A DNA stretch of 48,903 bases from Clostridia bacterium (GTDB lineage: Bacteria > Bacillota > Clostridia > Oscillospirales > Acutalibacteraceae). The stretch covers positions 1-48,903 of the forward strand of contig JAFRUA010000014.1 in assembly GCA_017434855.1 (NCBI GenBank). Reading direction: 5' to 3'. Positions 30,369 through 38,499 of this stretch are shown here, piece after piece; position 1 is the first letter of the stretch, and each line of letters opens with the position of its first letter. The position numbers were made by a program, and so were the translations under genes. The notes beneath the pieces are model-generated. The model was not told the DNA's origin, searched no databases, and saw only the letters and a program-made list of their open reading frames with translations.

Positions 30369-31409
30369 TCAGTTTTTAAGTTTCGGGTCGAATGCATCTC
30401 TCAGGCCGTCGCCAAAGAGGTTGAAAACGAGGATCGTCACGCTGATGAGTATCGCTGGAAACAGCAGCAGATGCGGGAAGGTGTTCATGCCCTTGACCGC
30501 GTCCGTAGCGAGAGAGCCCAGCGACGGCATCGGCGACGCGACGCCGAGTCCAAGAAAGCTCAGATAACTCTCCGTAAATATGGCGGAGGGGATCTGCAGC
30601 GTCGTCGTGACGATGAGCGTGCCGATGCAGTTCGTCAGCAGGTGCTTGCGGATGATCCTGCCCTTGCCGGCGCCCATGGCGCGTGCGGCGGTGACGTATT
30701 CAGACTCCTTCAGGATGAGCACCTGGGAGCGGGTGATGCGCGCCATGCCGACCCAGTAAAGCAGCACGAACACAATGAATATCGCGATCAGGTTCGGTCC
30801 GACGGTCTGCATCCATTTGAATCCGTCGACCTGCGACAGTTCCTTGAGCGGATCTCTGAGCACCATCGCGAGAATGATGATCAACAGGATATCGGGTATG
30901 GTGTACAGGATATCGGTGATCCGCATCATGATGTTGTCCACCCAGCCGCCGGCAAATCCGGCGATGGCGCCATAGGTGGAGCCGACCAGCAGAACGAGCG
31001 CCGCGCAGACGAGACCGACCGTAAGGCTGATTCGCGTCCCCATCATCAGTCTCACCGTAAAATCACGGCCGAGCTTATCGGTGCCGCAGATGTGGGGGAA
31101 CACCTTTTCTCCCGCGTCGATGCGGGCCTGCTCCTGCGCGCTGTAGGTGAAGGGGGCAAGATTCTCGCTGCCCTGGCTCAGTTGCTCATAGCTGTAAGGC
31201 CAGAAGGCGGGGAGAACATATGCGAAGATCATGATCAGCAGTATGACACTCATGCTGACGACGGCGATCTTGTTCCTGAACAGGCGGCGAAAGCCGTCCT
31301 TCCAGAAGGAGACGCTCTCACGCATGACCACGAGGCTCTCTTTTTCTTCCGCCGTTGCGGGCATGAAGGCTTCCGCATCCAAGTGAAGGGATATTGGATT
31401 CTTTTTCAT
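30369..31409 (-). CDS. oppC: Oligopeptide ABC transporter permease
   Basis: 346 aa. N-terminal cytoplasmic stretch (1-40), a first span (about 52-72), and five more spans in a BPD_transp_1 domain. The EAA loop reads YVTAARAMGAGKGRIIRKHLLTN (about 238-260), which contacts the ATPases. Carries the OppC_N-type N-terminus with GTDKLGRDFTVRLMMGTRIS. 13 bp after oppB. Confidence 0.92.
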   Translation of the reverse strand: MKKNPISLHLDAEAFMPATAEEKESLVVMRESVSFWKDGFRRLFRNKIAVVSMSVILLIMIFAYVLPAFWPYSYEQLSQGSENLAPFTYSAQEQARIDAGEKVFPHICGTDKLGRDFTVRLMMGTRISLTVGLVCAALVLLVGSTYGAIAGFAGGWVDNIMMRITDILYTIPDILLIIILAMVLRDPLKELSQVDGFKWMQTVGPNLIAIFIVFVLLYWVGMARITRSQVLILKESEYVTAARAMGAGKGRIIRKHLLTNCIGTLIVTTTLQIPSAIFTESYLSFLGLGVASPMPSLGSLATDAVKGMNTFPHLLLFPAILISVTILVFNLFGDGLRDAFDPKLKN

Positions 31410-31422
31410 TTTTTCGTCTCCC

Positions 31423-32340
31423 TTACTTCAGATTGATGCGCGGGTCGATGATCTTATAGAGGATATCGACGATCACGTTGGCGGTGATGATGAGCGTGGC
31501 GAGGATGATTGTCGTACCCATGACCATAGTGTAGTCGCGGTTGACGATCGAGGAGACGAACTCTCTGCCCAGTCCGGGGATGGTGAAAATCTTTTCCACG
31601 ACGAAAGAGCCCGTCATCAGACCGGCAAGCATGGGGCCGACATACGTTACGACGGGGAGGATCGCGTTGCGCAGGGCGTGCTTGAAGATCGTCTTGACGT
31701 TTGAAAGACCTTTGGCCTTGGCGGTGCGGATATAGTCCTGACCCATGACGTCGAGGATGCTCGAACGCATCAGGCGCGTGATATACGCCGTGGGGTAGAT
31801 GGCCAGCGTCGTCACCGGCATCACGTATGACATCAGTGAGTTCAGCCCAACGGTGGGGAAGATTTTCAGCTTGCTGCCCAGAAAGTACAGCAGCAGCACA
31901 CTGCTGATGAAACTGGGGATCGCAATGCCGCACGTGGTGAACACAATGATTGTGTTGTCCGCAAGTTTCCCTCGGTTGTACGCGGATATACAACCGAGCG
32001 GAATGCCCAACAGCAGAGCGATCAGCACCGCAATACCCGCCAGCCGGGCGGAAACGGGAAATTTGGAGAATATGATATCCGCCACCGTGCGCCCTCTTTG
32101 CCTCAGGCTGACGCCCATGTCGCCCTTGATGAAGTCGGTCATATACGTCACGTAGCGCTGCAGGAGCGGCTTGTCGAGCCCATACTTGGCAGCGAGCGCC
32201 GCCTGCGCCTCAGCACTGATGGACTTTTCAGCTACGAAGGGGCCGCCAGGCACCATATTCATAAGAAGAAAAGTCAAAGAAGCAACAATGAAGATGCTCA
32301 GCAAACCCATTGCCACTCGTTTGATCGTGTATTTTACCAT
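31423..32340 (-). CDS. oppB: Oligopeptide ABC transporter permease
   Basis: 305 aa. Six membrane spans; begins MVKYTIKRVAMGLLSIFIVA as is usual for OppB/DppB. EAA loop about YIRTAKAKGLSNVKTIFKHALRN (residues 198-220). Start at 32340 has GGAGG 8 nt upstream; an ATG further up (32394) is less likely. First gene of the opp operon, with a promoter at 32513-32485. The peptides carried are unknown; import of signalling or nutrient peptides are both possible. Confidence 0.92.
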   Translation of the reverse strand: MVKYTIKRVAMGLLSIFIVASLTFLLMNMVPGGPFVAEKSISAEAQAALAAKYGLDKPLLQRYVTYMTDFIKGDMGVSLRQRGRTVADIIFSKFPVSARLAGIAVLIALLLGIPLGCISAYNRGKLADNTIIVFTTCGIAIPSFISSVLLLYFLGSKLKIFPTVGLNSLMSYVMPVTTLAIYPTAYITRLMRSSILDVMGQDYIRTAKAKGLSNVKTIFKHALRNAILPVVTYVGPMLAGLMTGSFVVEKIFTIPGLGREFVSSIVNRDYTMVMGTTIILATLIITANVIVDILYKIIDPRINLK

Positions 32341-32484
32341 GATACACGCCTCCAGATCTCTGCAGAGAAACCATCGCTCGGGTGACATGTCCATGATGAA
32401 ACCGTTCCGCTTCCTTCGCTGCCGACAGCGGGGAGGGAACGGTATGCGCGAACGTTCATTTTCCGCAGTTATAGTATCGCTTTA

Positions 32485-32513
32485 ATGTTACAGCATTTTC
32501 CAACATTTGTCAA
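32485..32513 (-). promoter_or_regulatory. Promoter of the opp operon
   Basis: Minus strand TTGACA (32513-32508), 17-bp spacer, TAACAT (32490-32485). A leader of about 135 nt follows; no riboswitch is recognised in it. Confidence 0.7.
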
Positions 32514-32635
32514 GTGACGGAACCCTTTTTATTTGAAGTTTGCGCACGATGCAGATTTTATCGTCAGATTGCATCAATTTGACGCAGGGATCCTTTCGGC
32601 TTTCAAGGAAAATTTGGACAATCTGACGGTGAAAG

Positions 32636-32668
32636 GTGCGCGCGATCAAGCGGCGCGCAGTTTTTAGA
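32636..32668 (+). terminator. Terminator-like hairpin
   Basis: TGCGCGC pairs with GCGCGCA around GATCAAGCG, followed by GTTTTTAG. No gene ends directly before it on the plus strand, so it may be a relic. Confidence 0.45.
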
Positions 32669-32830
32669 GGTGCCCTATTGACAATAATGAATAAACGCTT
32701 CTTTATTTTGTCCTATTGGCTATGAAACGCCATGAAACAAGATGTCACGTTATGAAACCCTTGGGTGTCACAAGCTGAGACGCAGTGCGTGTTTGTGCAA
32801 CGTCATGCAACACAGCTAATTCCAAATGAG

Positions 32831-32856
32831 CAATTTCAAGCTCTGTCGGCGCACCA
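32831..32856 (+). repeat. Degenerate tRNA-Leu 3' end, candidate right attachment site
   Basis: CAATTTCAAGCTCTGTCGGC then GCACCA resembles the 3' end of the tRNA-Leu at 17703-17729 (CAGGTTCAAGCCCTGTCGGG then CGCACCA): three substitutions and one missing base over 27 positions, including the CCA. No 5' half of a tRNA precedes it. This is what a displaced tRNA end at the far side of an integrated island would look like. Confidence 0.5.
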
Positions 32857-32902
32857 AGCCAAAAAATCCTGTCGCATTTGCGGCAGGATTTTTGCTTGGT
32901 GT
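32853..32902. terminator. Long inverted repeat / two-way terminator
   Basis: ACCAAGC plus AAAAATCCTG (32854-32871) pairs with CAGGATTTTT plus GCTTGGT (32884-32901), making a long hairpin just outside tspO. It can end transcription from tspO on the minus strand. The rest of 32341-32909 shows no gene. Confidence 0.7.
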
Positions 32903-32909
32903 TTTTGCA

Positions 32910-33374
32910 TTATCTGTTTAGCAGATAAATGCCGAGATTCAGATACCCTGCAAAGGTGACCCAGACCAGATACGGCACCATGAGCCACGCAGCGGTGCGT
33001 TCGTTTCGCCGGAACAGCAAAACGGTCAAAAGAATAAAGAGCCACAAGAATACCAGCCACACAAACGCGAACAGGTCATTTTTCAGATTGAAAAAGATCA
33101 GCGACCAAAAGAAGTTGAAAAACAGTTGTGTGCCATAGGCGGCAAATTGCAGTGTGAACGGGTGCGGCGCGACCCAGATCAGATAGGCTGCAACCCCCAT
33201 CAGCACATACAGAATGGTCCACGCCACGGGGAACAGCCACGCCGGCGGCGCCAGGGGCGGCTTTTGCACTTCTGAAAAACGGTCCATCCCTTCGCGCGTC
33301 AGCAGGGCAGACAGTCCGCCAACCGCCAGCGGGATCACAAGTGAAACGATCAGTTTTTTCCATTGAATTTTCAT
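32910..33374 (-). CDS. tspO: TspO/MBR family membrane protein
   Basis: 154 aa with five predicted spans, the family's usual size. Conserved blocks: QKPPLAPPAWLFPVAWTILY (about 37-56) and FNFFWSLIFF (about 88-97). TspO proteins bind porphyrins and steroids and are linked to stress and tetrapyrrole handling. The start is a run GTG-ATG-ATG-ATG; the last ATG (33374) is preferred because GAGG lies 8 nt upstream. It is the first chromosomal gene to the right of the putative island. Confidence 0.88.
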   Translation of the reverse strand: MKIQWKKLIVSLVIPLAVGGLSALLTREGMDRFSEVQKPPLAPPAWLFPVAWTILYVLMGVAAYLIWVAPHPFTLQFAAYGTQLFFNFFWSLIFFNLKNDLFAFVWLVFLWLFILLTVLLFRRNERTAAWLMVPYLVWVTFAGYLNLGIYLLNR

Positions 33375-33441
33375 CATCATCACCTCGTGACAGTATATGC
33401 ATTTTTCGGCGGATCATACGACAGAATTTTTCATTCGCCTC

Positions 33442-33470
33442 TTGTAAAAAGACGGCATTTGGTATATGAT
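33442..33470 (+). promoter_or_regulatory. Promoter of the CMD/SDR/patatin operon
   Basis: TTGTAA (33442-33447), 17-bp spacer, TATGAT (33465-33470). Confidence 0.65.
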
Positions 33471-33500
33471 ATATAATAATAAAATAAAGGAGAAGCATTT

Positions 33501-34049
33501 ATGAAAAGAGAACCGTTGATTCCGATGACCGATTATGAGACCGCTTCTGAGGCGGTGCGGCATGAATATGACGACCAGATTCAAAAGCACGGGCGCATCA
33601 CCAATATGAAACGCACACTGCTGCACGACGTGCCGGCGTTCAAAACCTATATGGACTGGTACACCCTGTATGACGAGCTGCGGCCGACCTTCGGCGACCG
33701 GGCGCTGTCGATTTTTTCGCACGCGATCTCCACGGGGAACGACTGTCTGATCTGCGGGTTGTTCTTCCGCAAGATCCTGGTGGATGCCGGCGAGGACCCG
33801 GCAAACCTGGAGCTGAACGAGACCGAGCGCCTGCTGCGCGATTTCGGCGTGCAGATCACAAAGAATCCGCATCATATCGACCAGGCGATCTATGACGCCC
33901 TGCGCGCAAGGTACACAGACGCAGAGCTGGTGCGCCTGATCGCCTTTGCCGGCATTATGTACGCCACGAACCTGTTCAACACCGTCGCCAGGGTTCCGCT
34001 GGACGACGTGCTTTACAGCTATATGAACGAACCGCAAAAGGAGGACTGA
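33501..34049 (+). CDS. Carboxymuconolactone decarboxylase/AhpD-fold protein
   Basis: 182 aa, all-helical. N80-D-C82-L-I-C85-GLFF matches the CxxC region of AhpD-like CMD proteins, but the usual downstream His is replaced (GLFFRKIL). Such proteins act as small redox enzymes or decarboxylases. AAGGAG lies before the start. First gene of a three-gene operon with an SDR and a patatin-like protein. The combination suggests conversion of a lipid or ring compound; substrate unknown. Confidence 0.75.
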   Translation: MKREPLIPMTDYETASEAVRHEYDDQIQKHGRITNMKRTLLHDVPAFKTYMDWYTLYDELRPTFGDRALSIFSHAISTGNDCLICGLFFRKILVDAGEDPANLELNETERLLRDFGVQITKNPHHIDQAIYDALRARYTDAELVRLIAFAGIMYATNLFNTVARVPLDDVLYSYMNEPQKED

Positions 34050-34052
34050 ACG

Positions 34053-34856
34053 ATGGCAGAGTTTGAAGGAAAAGTTGCGTTCATCACGGGCGCAGCGCAC
34101 GGGCAGGGCAGGGCGACCGCGCTTGCCTTTGCAAAAGAGGGCGCTGATATCGCCGCCTTTGACGTGGCAAAAAAGATCGAGTATCCCGCCTATGAATTCG
34201 GCACCAGCGACGAGCTGAAAAGCCTGAAAGAAGAGATCGAGGCCATGGGCCACCGCTGTGTGATCTGCGCGGGCGACGTGCGCTCTGACGCGGACGTGAC
34301 CCGAAGCGTACAGGAAGCGATCGCCGCCTTCGACAGGATCGACATCCTGTTCAACAACGCGGGCATCTGCGCCTATGCCGAGATCGACACCATGACCGAC
34401 GACGAGTGGAACGCCATGATCGACATCAACCTCAAGGGGCCGATGAACGTCACGCGCCGCGTGGTGCCGTACATGAAAGCGCAGAAGAGCGGCGTCATCA
34501 TCAACAATTCCTCGGTCATGGGTCTGCGCGGCGGCAACCGTCTGTCGCACTATACCGCGTCAAAATGGGGCCTGACCGGGCTGACAAAGGCGTGGGCGAT
34601 CGAGCTGGCGCCGTATAATATCCGCGTGCTGAGCATCCACCCAACCGGCGTCAACACACCGATGAACGACGGCCTGGCCGCGATGGAGGGCATGACCCCG
34701 CGCGAGATCGCCGAGCGTTCCGCAGGCAATCTGCAGCCCGTGCCGTGGATCGAGCCGGAAGACACGGCCAATATGGTCCTCTTCCTTGCCAGCGACAAGG
34801 CGCGTTACTGCACCGGCGGGCAGTACCTGCTGGACGCGGGTCTGCTGACGGTTTGA
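34053..34856 (+). CDS. Short-chain dehydrogenase/reductase (mycofactocin-type-like SDR)
   Basis: 267 aa. NAD(P) motif G13-AAH-G17-Q-G19, NNAG near 102-105, catalytic S153/S154, Y167 and K171 (Y-T-A-S-K). The insertion after the second beta strand (FDVAKKIEYPAYEFGTSDEL) is like that in mycofactocin-coupled or carveol-type SDRs, though no mycofactocin genes are seen here. Probably oxidises or reduces a secondary alcohol. Starts 3 bp after the CMD gene; AAGGAGG 6 nt upstream. Confidence 0.87.
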   Translation: MAEFEGKVAFITGAAHGQGRATALAFAKEGADIAAFDVAKKIEYPAYEFGTSDELKSLKEEIEAMGHRCVICAGDVRSDADVTRSVQEAIAAFDRIDILFNNAGICAYAEIDTMTDDEWNAMIDINLKGPMNVTRRVVPYMKAQKSGVIINNSSVMGLRGGNRLSHYTASKWGLTGLTKAWAIELAPYNIRVLSIHPTGVNTPMNDGLAAMEGMTPREIAERSAGNLQPVPWIEPEDTANMVLFLASDKARYCTGGQYLLDAGLLTV

Positions 34857-34878
34857 TCGAGAGAAAGGAAGCATCAAA

Positions 34879-35721
34879 ATGATCGGAATCATTGACGTGG
34901 GCGGCGGCCTGCGTGACATTTACGGCGCGGGGGTGTTTGACCGCCTGGCGGACGACAGCGTTCCCATTGATTATTGCATCGGCGTGTCTGCCGGCAGTGC
35001 AAACATCGCCAGCTTTGTTGCAAAGCAGCGCGGGCGCAACCTGCCGTTTTATCTGGATTATCCCGCGCGCCGGGAATACATGAGCGCCGGGAACGTGCTG
35101 AAAAAGGGCTCGTACCTGGACCTCGGGTATGTCTACGGAACCCTGTCGAAGGATGACGGCGAAAACCCGGTGGATTATGATACCATGCTGAACAACCCGA
35201 CGCGGCTGGTCGTGGTTGCGACCGACGCCGAAACGGGCGAGGCGCGCTACTTTGAAAAAAGCGACGCTCCGCGCAACGACTATCGCATTTTTATGGCGTC
35301 ATCCTGCCTGCCGGTCTTTTGCCGGCCGATCGAAATCGACGGACATTTTTATTACGACGGCGGGCTGTCTGACCCGGTACCGGTGCAAAAAGCGTTTGAC
35401 GACGGGTGCGACAAGGTGATTTTGATTTTGAGCAAACCCCTGGATGCGCCGACGACCGGGCGCCGCGACGCATTCGGCGCACGGGCCATCCGCGGCAAAT
35501 ATCCCAATGCGGCAGCGGCGCTGCTGACCATGGCGGAAAAGTACCGCACCGGCGTGGAGCTGGCGCTTCAGTTTCAAAAAGAAGGAAAGCTGCTGCTGAT
35601 CGCTCCGGATGACACCGACGGCGTCAAAACGCTGACCAAGGACCCCGTGCTGCTGAAGGCGCTTTATGACAAGGGGTATGCGGACGCGGGGAAGGCAGCG
35701 GCCTTTTGCGCCGGCGAATAA
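34879..35721 (+). CDS. Patatin-like phospholipase
   Basis: 280 aa, no signal peptide. Oxyanion loop G8-GGLRDIYG, nucleophile elbow G35-V-S37-A-G39, and catalytic D160-G-G. This Ser-Asp dyad defines bacterial patatin-like acyl hydrolases. It is close to the YjjU/RssA-type group with the DVGGGLRDIYGAGV start. Cleaves fatty acyl chains from phospholipids; probable cytoplasmic or membrane-face enzyme. Ends the CMD-SDR operon at a strong hairpin. Confidence 0.87.
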   Translation: MIGIIDVGGGLRDIYGAGVFDRLADDSVPIDYCIGVSAGSANIASFVAKQRGRNLPFYLDYPARREYMSAGNVLKKGSYLDLGYVYGTLSKDDGENPVDYDTMLNNPTRLVVVATDAETGEARYFEKSDAPRNDYRIFMASSCLPVFCRPIEIDGHFYYDGGLSDPVPVQKAFDDGCDKVILILSKPLDAPTTGRRDAFGARAIRGKYPNAAAALLTMAEKYRTGVELALQFQKEGKLLLIAPDDTDGVKTLTKDPVLLKALYDKGYADAGKAAAFCAGE

Positions 35722-35722
35722 A

Positions 35723-35758
35723 AAAACAGACTGCCGCGCTGCTTGAACGGCGGCAGTC
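35723..35758. terminator. Two-way terminator
   Basis: GACTGCCGC (35729-35737) pairs with GCGGCAGTC (35750-35758); AAAAAA just before gives a U-tract on the minus strand. It serves the converging patatin and PHP genes. Confidence 0.75.
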
Positions 35759-35778
35759 CTCTGGTGGGGTTGCACGAT

Positions 35779-36567
35779 TCACTTCGGTTGCGAAAACAGG
35801 CGGATCTCTGTGACCGGTTCGGCGCCGAGCCAGCGCAGCGTTTCACAGGCCCAGTCAAATTTTGCGGTGTCAAGATAGGCGGCGGGCTGATGCGCGTCCA
35901 CACCCACGATGGCCTTGACGTGCGCTTCGCCGGCCATGCGCCAGAACGCCGGGAAAGGATAGCCCTGCTTCCCGTCCGCGTTCCCGTGCGACAGCCCCAG
36001 CAGGTTGAATTCCAGCGGCGTATCGGTCGCAAGCGCCTTTTCAATGATGGCGCGGCTGATCCTTTCGCATGTTTTGTCAAAGACCGGGTACCCCCGCATA
36101 AAGATGTCGGGGTGGGCGATATAGGCAAACAGGCCGGAATCCATGGCGTCCAGCACATCCTGCGCATATGTGCGCAGCTGCGCCGGGGTGTGCAGCGACC
36201 CGTTATAGGTGCCGCGGGGTTCATCCTTTGAAAAGTGATGCCCCAGAATGATGTAATCCAGGCCGTATTGCGCGATCTGCTCTTTCAGCCAGTCCAGCCG
36301 CGGGCGAAAGAATTCGCACTCCAGACCAAGCAGAATTTCAATCTGCCCCCGATACTTTTCCTGCAGCGCGCGCACACTGCCAACGTACCCCGGCAGCTCC
36401 GCTTTGTGCATGCGCATGCCGGACACAAAGCCCTGATAGTTCCACGGTGTGTGATCTGAAAAGCCGATGCGGTCAAAGCCCGCTTCGATCGCCGCCTTGA
36501 CAAAGTCTTCGTCGCTGCCCTTGGCGTGCATGCAGCGGGTGGTGTGGGTGTGATAGTTGACTTTCAT
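35779..36567 (-). CDS. PHP-domain phosphatase, histidinol-phosphatase-like
   Basis: 262 aa. Starts MKVNYHTHTTRCMHA with the PHP metal ligands H6 and H8; later FSDHTPW, GLECEFF, ILGHHF, IAHPDIF and GVDAHQP supply the remaining metal ligands. This pattern matches HisK-type histidinol-phosphatase, step eight of histidine synthesis. No other his genes are close, so another phosphoester is possible. Start at 36567 (GAGGGG 7 nt upstream); an upstream ATG-less frame reaches 36597. Confidence 0.85.
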   Translation of the reverse strand: MKVNYHTHTTRCMHAKGSDEDFVKAAIEAGFDRIGFSDHTPWNYQGFVSGMRMHKAELPGYVGSVRALQEKYRGQIEILLGLECEFFRPRLDWLKEQIAQYGLDYIILGHHFSKDEPRGTYNGSLHTPAQLRTYAQDVLDAMDSGLFAYIAHPDIFMRGYPVFDKTCERISRAIIEKALATDTPLEFNLLGLSHGNADGKQGYPFPAFWRMAGEAHVKAIVGVDAHQPAAYLDTAKFDWACETLRWLGAEPVTEIRLFSQPK

Positions 36568-36642
36568 AAAGATCGTCCCCTCAGAAACAGATTGCACATA
36601 TTATAACACAAAAAAATAAAAATGAAAATAGGCAAAAAAGAT

Positions 36643-36671
36643 TTGTAAAACAGAAAAGAATGTGATATGAT
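36643..36671 (+). promoter_or_regulatory. Promoter of nagB
   Basis: TTGTAA (36643-36648), 17-bp spacer ending TGTGA, TATGAT (36666-36671). Confidence 0.7.
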
Positions 36672-36721
36672 AAAAAACAGAGCAGGTTCTGTTTGAACGG
36701 ACGCAAAAAGGATGTGGATGC

Positions 36722-37471
36722 ATGCAGTTGAAATTGTTTGAAAGTGAGGCCGCCATTGCCGCCGCCGTGTCAGGCATTCTGATCCGTCAGGTGCAGACAA
36801 AGCCGGCCAGCGTGCTCGGCTTTGCCACGGGCAGTTCCCCGGTCAAAACCTATGACGCGATGGTGCAGGCGTATCAAAACGGCCTCGTCAGCTTTCGCGA
36901 TGTGGTGACGTTCAATCTGGACGAATACTGCGGGCTGTCAAAGACCGATGAAACCAGCTATTATGCGTTTATGCAATCGCATCTGTTTGGGCGTGCGGAT
37001 TTTCAGCAAAAGAACATCCACTTTCTGGACGGCAACGCGGTCCATGCAGAGGCGGCCTGTGCCGCATACCGGTGTGAGATTGCGGCGGCCGGCGGCATCG
37101 ATATCCAACTGCTCGGCATCGGGACCAACGGGCACATCGGCTTCAACGAACCGAGCGACAGCTTTTCCGACGGGCCGTTTCAGGTGCACCTGGCGCAAAG
37201 CACCAAAAACGCCAACGGCAAATATTTCAAAGACGGCGCCATGCCGGACACGGCGCTGACCATGGGCATCGGCGACATCCTGCGCGCGCGGAAGCTGCTT
37301 TTGATCGCGACCGGCGAAAGCAAGGCAAAGGCGATCCGGGCCATGGTGAAGGGCGAGGTGACGCCGCTTTGCCCGGCGTCGGTGCTGCAGACACACAGCG
37401 ACGTGACCGTCTTTTTGGATGCGCAAAGCGCAAGCCTGCTTGCAGAGGAGGACCTATGGCAGCGGAACTGA
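36722..37471 (+). CDS. nagB: Glucosamine-6-phosphate deaminase
   Basis: 249 aa, the family's usual length. Catalytic D67 in FNLDEY, N136-G-H138-IGFNEP with the ring-opening His, and FATGSSP for phosphate binding. It turns glucosamine-6-phosphate into fructose-6-phosphate plus ammonia, linking amino-sugar breakdown to glycolysis. No nagA lies adjacent. The stop overlaps the start of the Fn3-like gene by 16 bp. The ribosome site AAAAGGATG is 6-8 nt upstream. Confidence 0.95.
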   Translation: MQLKLFESEAAIAAAVSGILIRQVQTKPASVLGFATGSSPVKTYDAMVQAYQNGLVSFRDVVTFNLDEYCGLSKTDETSYYAFMQSHLFGRADFQQKNIHFLDGNAVHAEAACAAYRCEIAAAGGIDIQLLGIGTNGHIGFNEPSDSFSDGPFQVHLAQSTKNANGKYFKDGAMPDTALTMGIGDILRARKLLLIATGESKAKAIRAMVKGEVTPLCPASVLQTHSDVTVFLDAQSASLLAEEDLWQRN

Positions 37472-38325
37472 AAAACAGGATCAAGGGCCGGCCGGAATTT
37501 ATCCGCGCGGCCGAAACGGACGACGGGGCGGTGTTCCTGGCCTGGAGAGAAACCCCCGGCGCGCAGAAATATATCATTGAAAAGTATAACTGGGAGATCG
37601 AGCACTTTCGCCGCTATGCTGCCGTGCCGGGCGACACGATGGAGTTTGTGGACACCGACGTGGAGCCGGGGCGCGTGTATCGCTACCGCATCAATGCCAA
37701 GCGTAAAAACCCGGGCGGCGAGGTGCTGTCGCGCCGCGGCATGATGACCAGCGTTTCAACCACGTCAAAAGACACCGTGCTGCTGACCGAGGCGCAGCAC
37801 CCGGCCTTTGGCCAGGCAAAGCTGACTTGGCAGCCTGCGCCGGACGTGGACGGCTATTGTGTCAACCGGCGGCCCGCCGAAGTGTCAAAGCCGCTGCCGC
37901 TGGCCTATGTGGACCAGTATCAGACCGGCTATCTGGACCGCACCTGCATTTCCGGCCAGATTTATTTTTACAGTGTGCAGAGCTTTCGCCAGTACGGCGA
38001 CGACGAACTGATCTACAGCCAGGTCGGCAACGAAAAGCGTGTGGTCAATCTGGACACGCCGCAGATCCTTTCTATCAAAAAGCACGGCAGAACGGCGCAG
38101 TTTAAGGTGCGCGTGACCGCCGGGGCAGACGGCTATCTGCTGCTGCGTGCAGACACGCCGGACGGGCCCTTCACCGAAGCGGCGCGCACCGACAGCGGCA
38201 CCACGCTGACCCTGACCGACAGGGGCGGGCGCAGCCACGGCGGGTGTTACTATGCCGTGTGCTGCTATAAAAAATATGAGGGTGAAGAGCTGCATGGGCC
38301 GGCAACGGCGCCGCAGCATGTGTAA
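37456..38325 (+). CDS. Protein with fibronectin type III-like repeats, no export signal
   Basis: 289 aa. Three Fn3-like beta repeats: about 18-95 (VFLAWRETPGAQKYIIEKY), 110-195 (KLTWQPAPDVDGYCVNRRP, then IYFYSVQSF) and 200-285 (TAQFKVRVTAGADGYLLLRA, then CYYAVCCYKKYEG). No signal peptide or membrane span is visible, which is strange for Fn3 repeats. Start at 37456 has GGAGGA 6 nt upstream and overlaps nagB by 16 bp, so it is translationally coupled to it. Function unknown. Confidence 0.72.
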   Translation: MAAELKNRIKGRPEFIRAAETDDGAVFLAWRETPGAQKYIIEKYNWEIEHFRRYAAVPGDTMEFVDTDVEPGRVYRYRINAKRKNPGGEVLSRRGMMTSVSTTSKDTVLLTEAQHPAFGQAKLTWQPAPDVDGYCVNRRPAEVSKPLPLAYVDQYQTGYLDRTCISGQIYFYSVQSFRQYGDDELIYSQVGNEKRVVNLDTPQILSIKKHGRTAQFKVRVTAGADGYLLLRADTPDGPFTEAARTDSGTTLTLTDRGGRSHGGCYYAVCCYKKYEGEELHGPATAPQHV

Positions 38326-38337
38326 AGAACAAGCGCA

Positions 38338-38371
38338 GAAAGACATTGGCTGACCGCCGGTGTCTTTTTTT
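38338..38371 (+). terminator. Terminator of the nagB operon
   Basis: GAAAGACA pairs with TGTCTTT around TTGGCTGACCGCCGG and runs into TTTTTTT. Confidence 0.75.
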
Positions 38372-38420
38372 GACCTTTTTTCATTTCGTTCCCGATTTTC
38401 GCGATTTCGTTCCGAACGTC

Positions 38421-38449
38421 TTGCTTTTGTTCTTTCGGTTTTATACAAT
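38421..38449 (+). promoter_or_regulatory. Promoter of the Big2 lipoprotein gene
   Basis: TTGCTT (38421-38426), 17-bp spacer, TACAAT (38444-38449). Confidence 0.7.
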
Positions 38450-38499
38450 GAGGATATCCGACAGAAGGATATTTATTTTGAAAGAAAGAAGGAAGTCCA

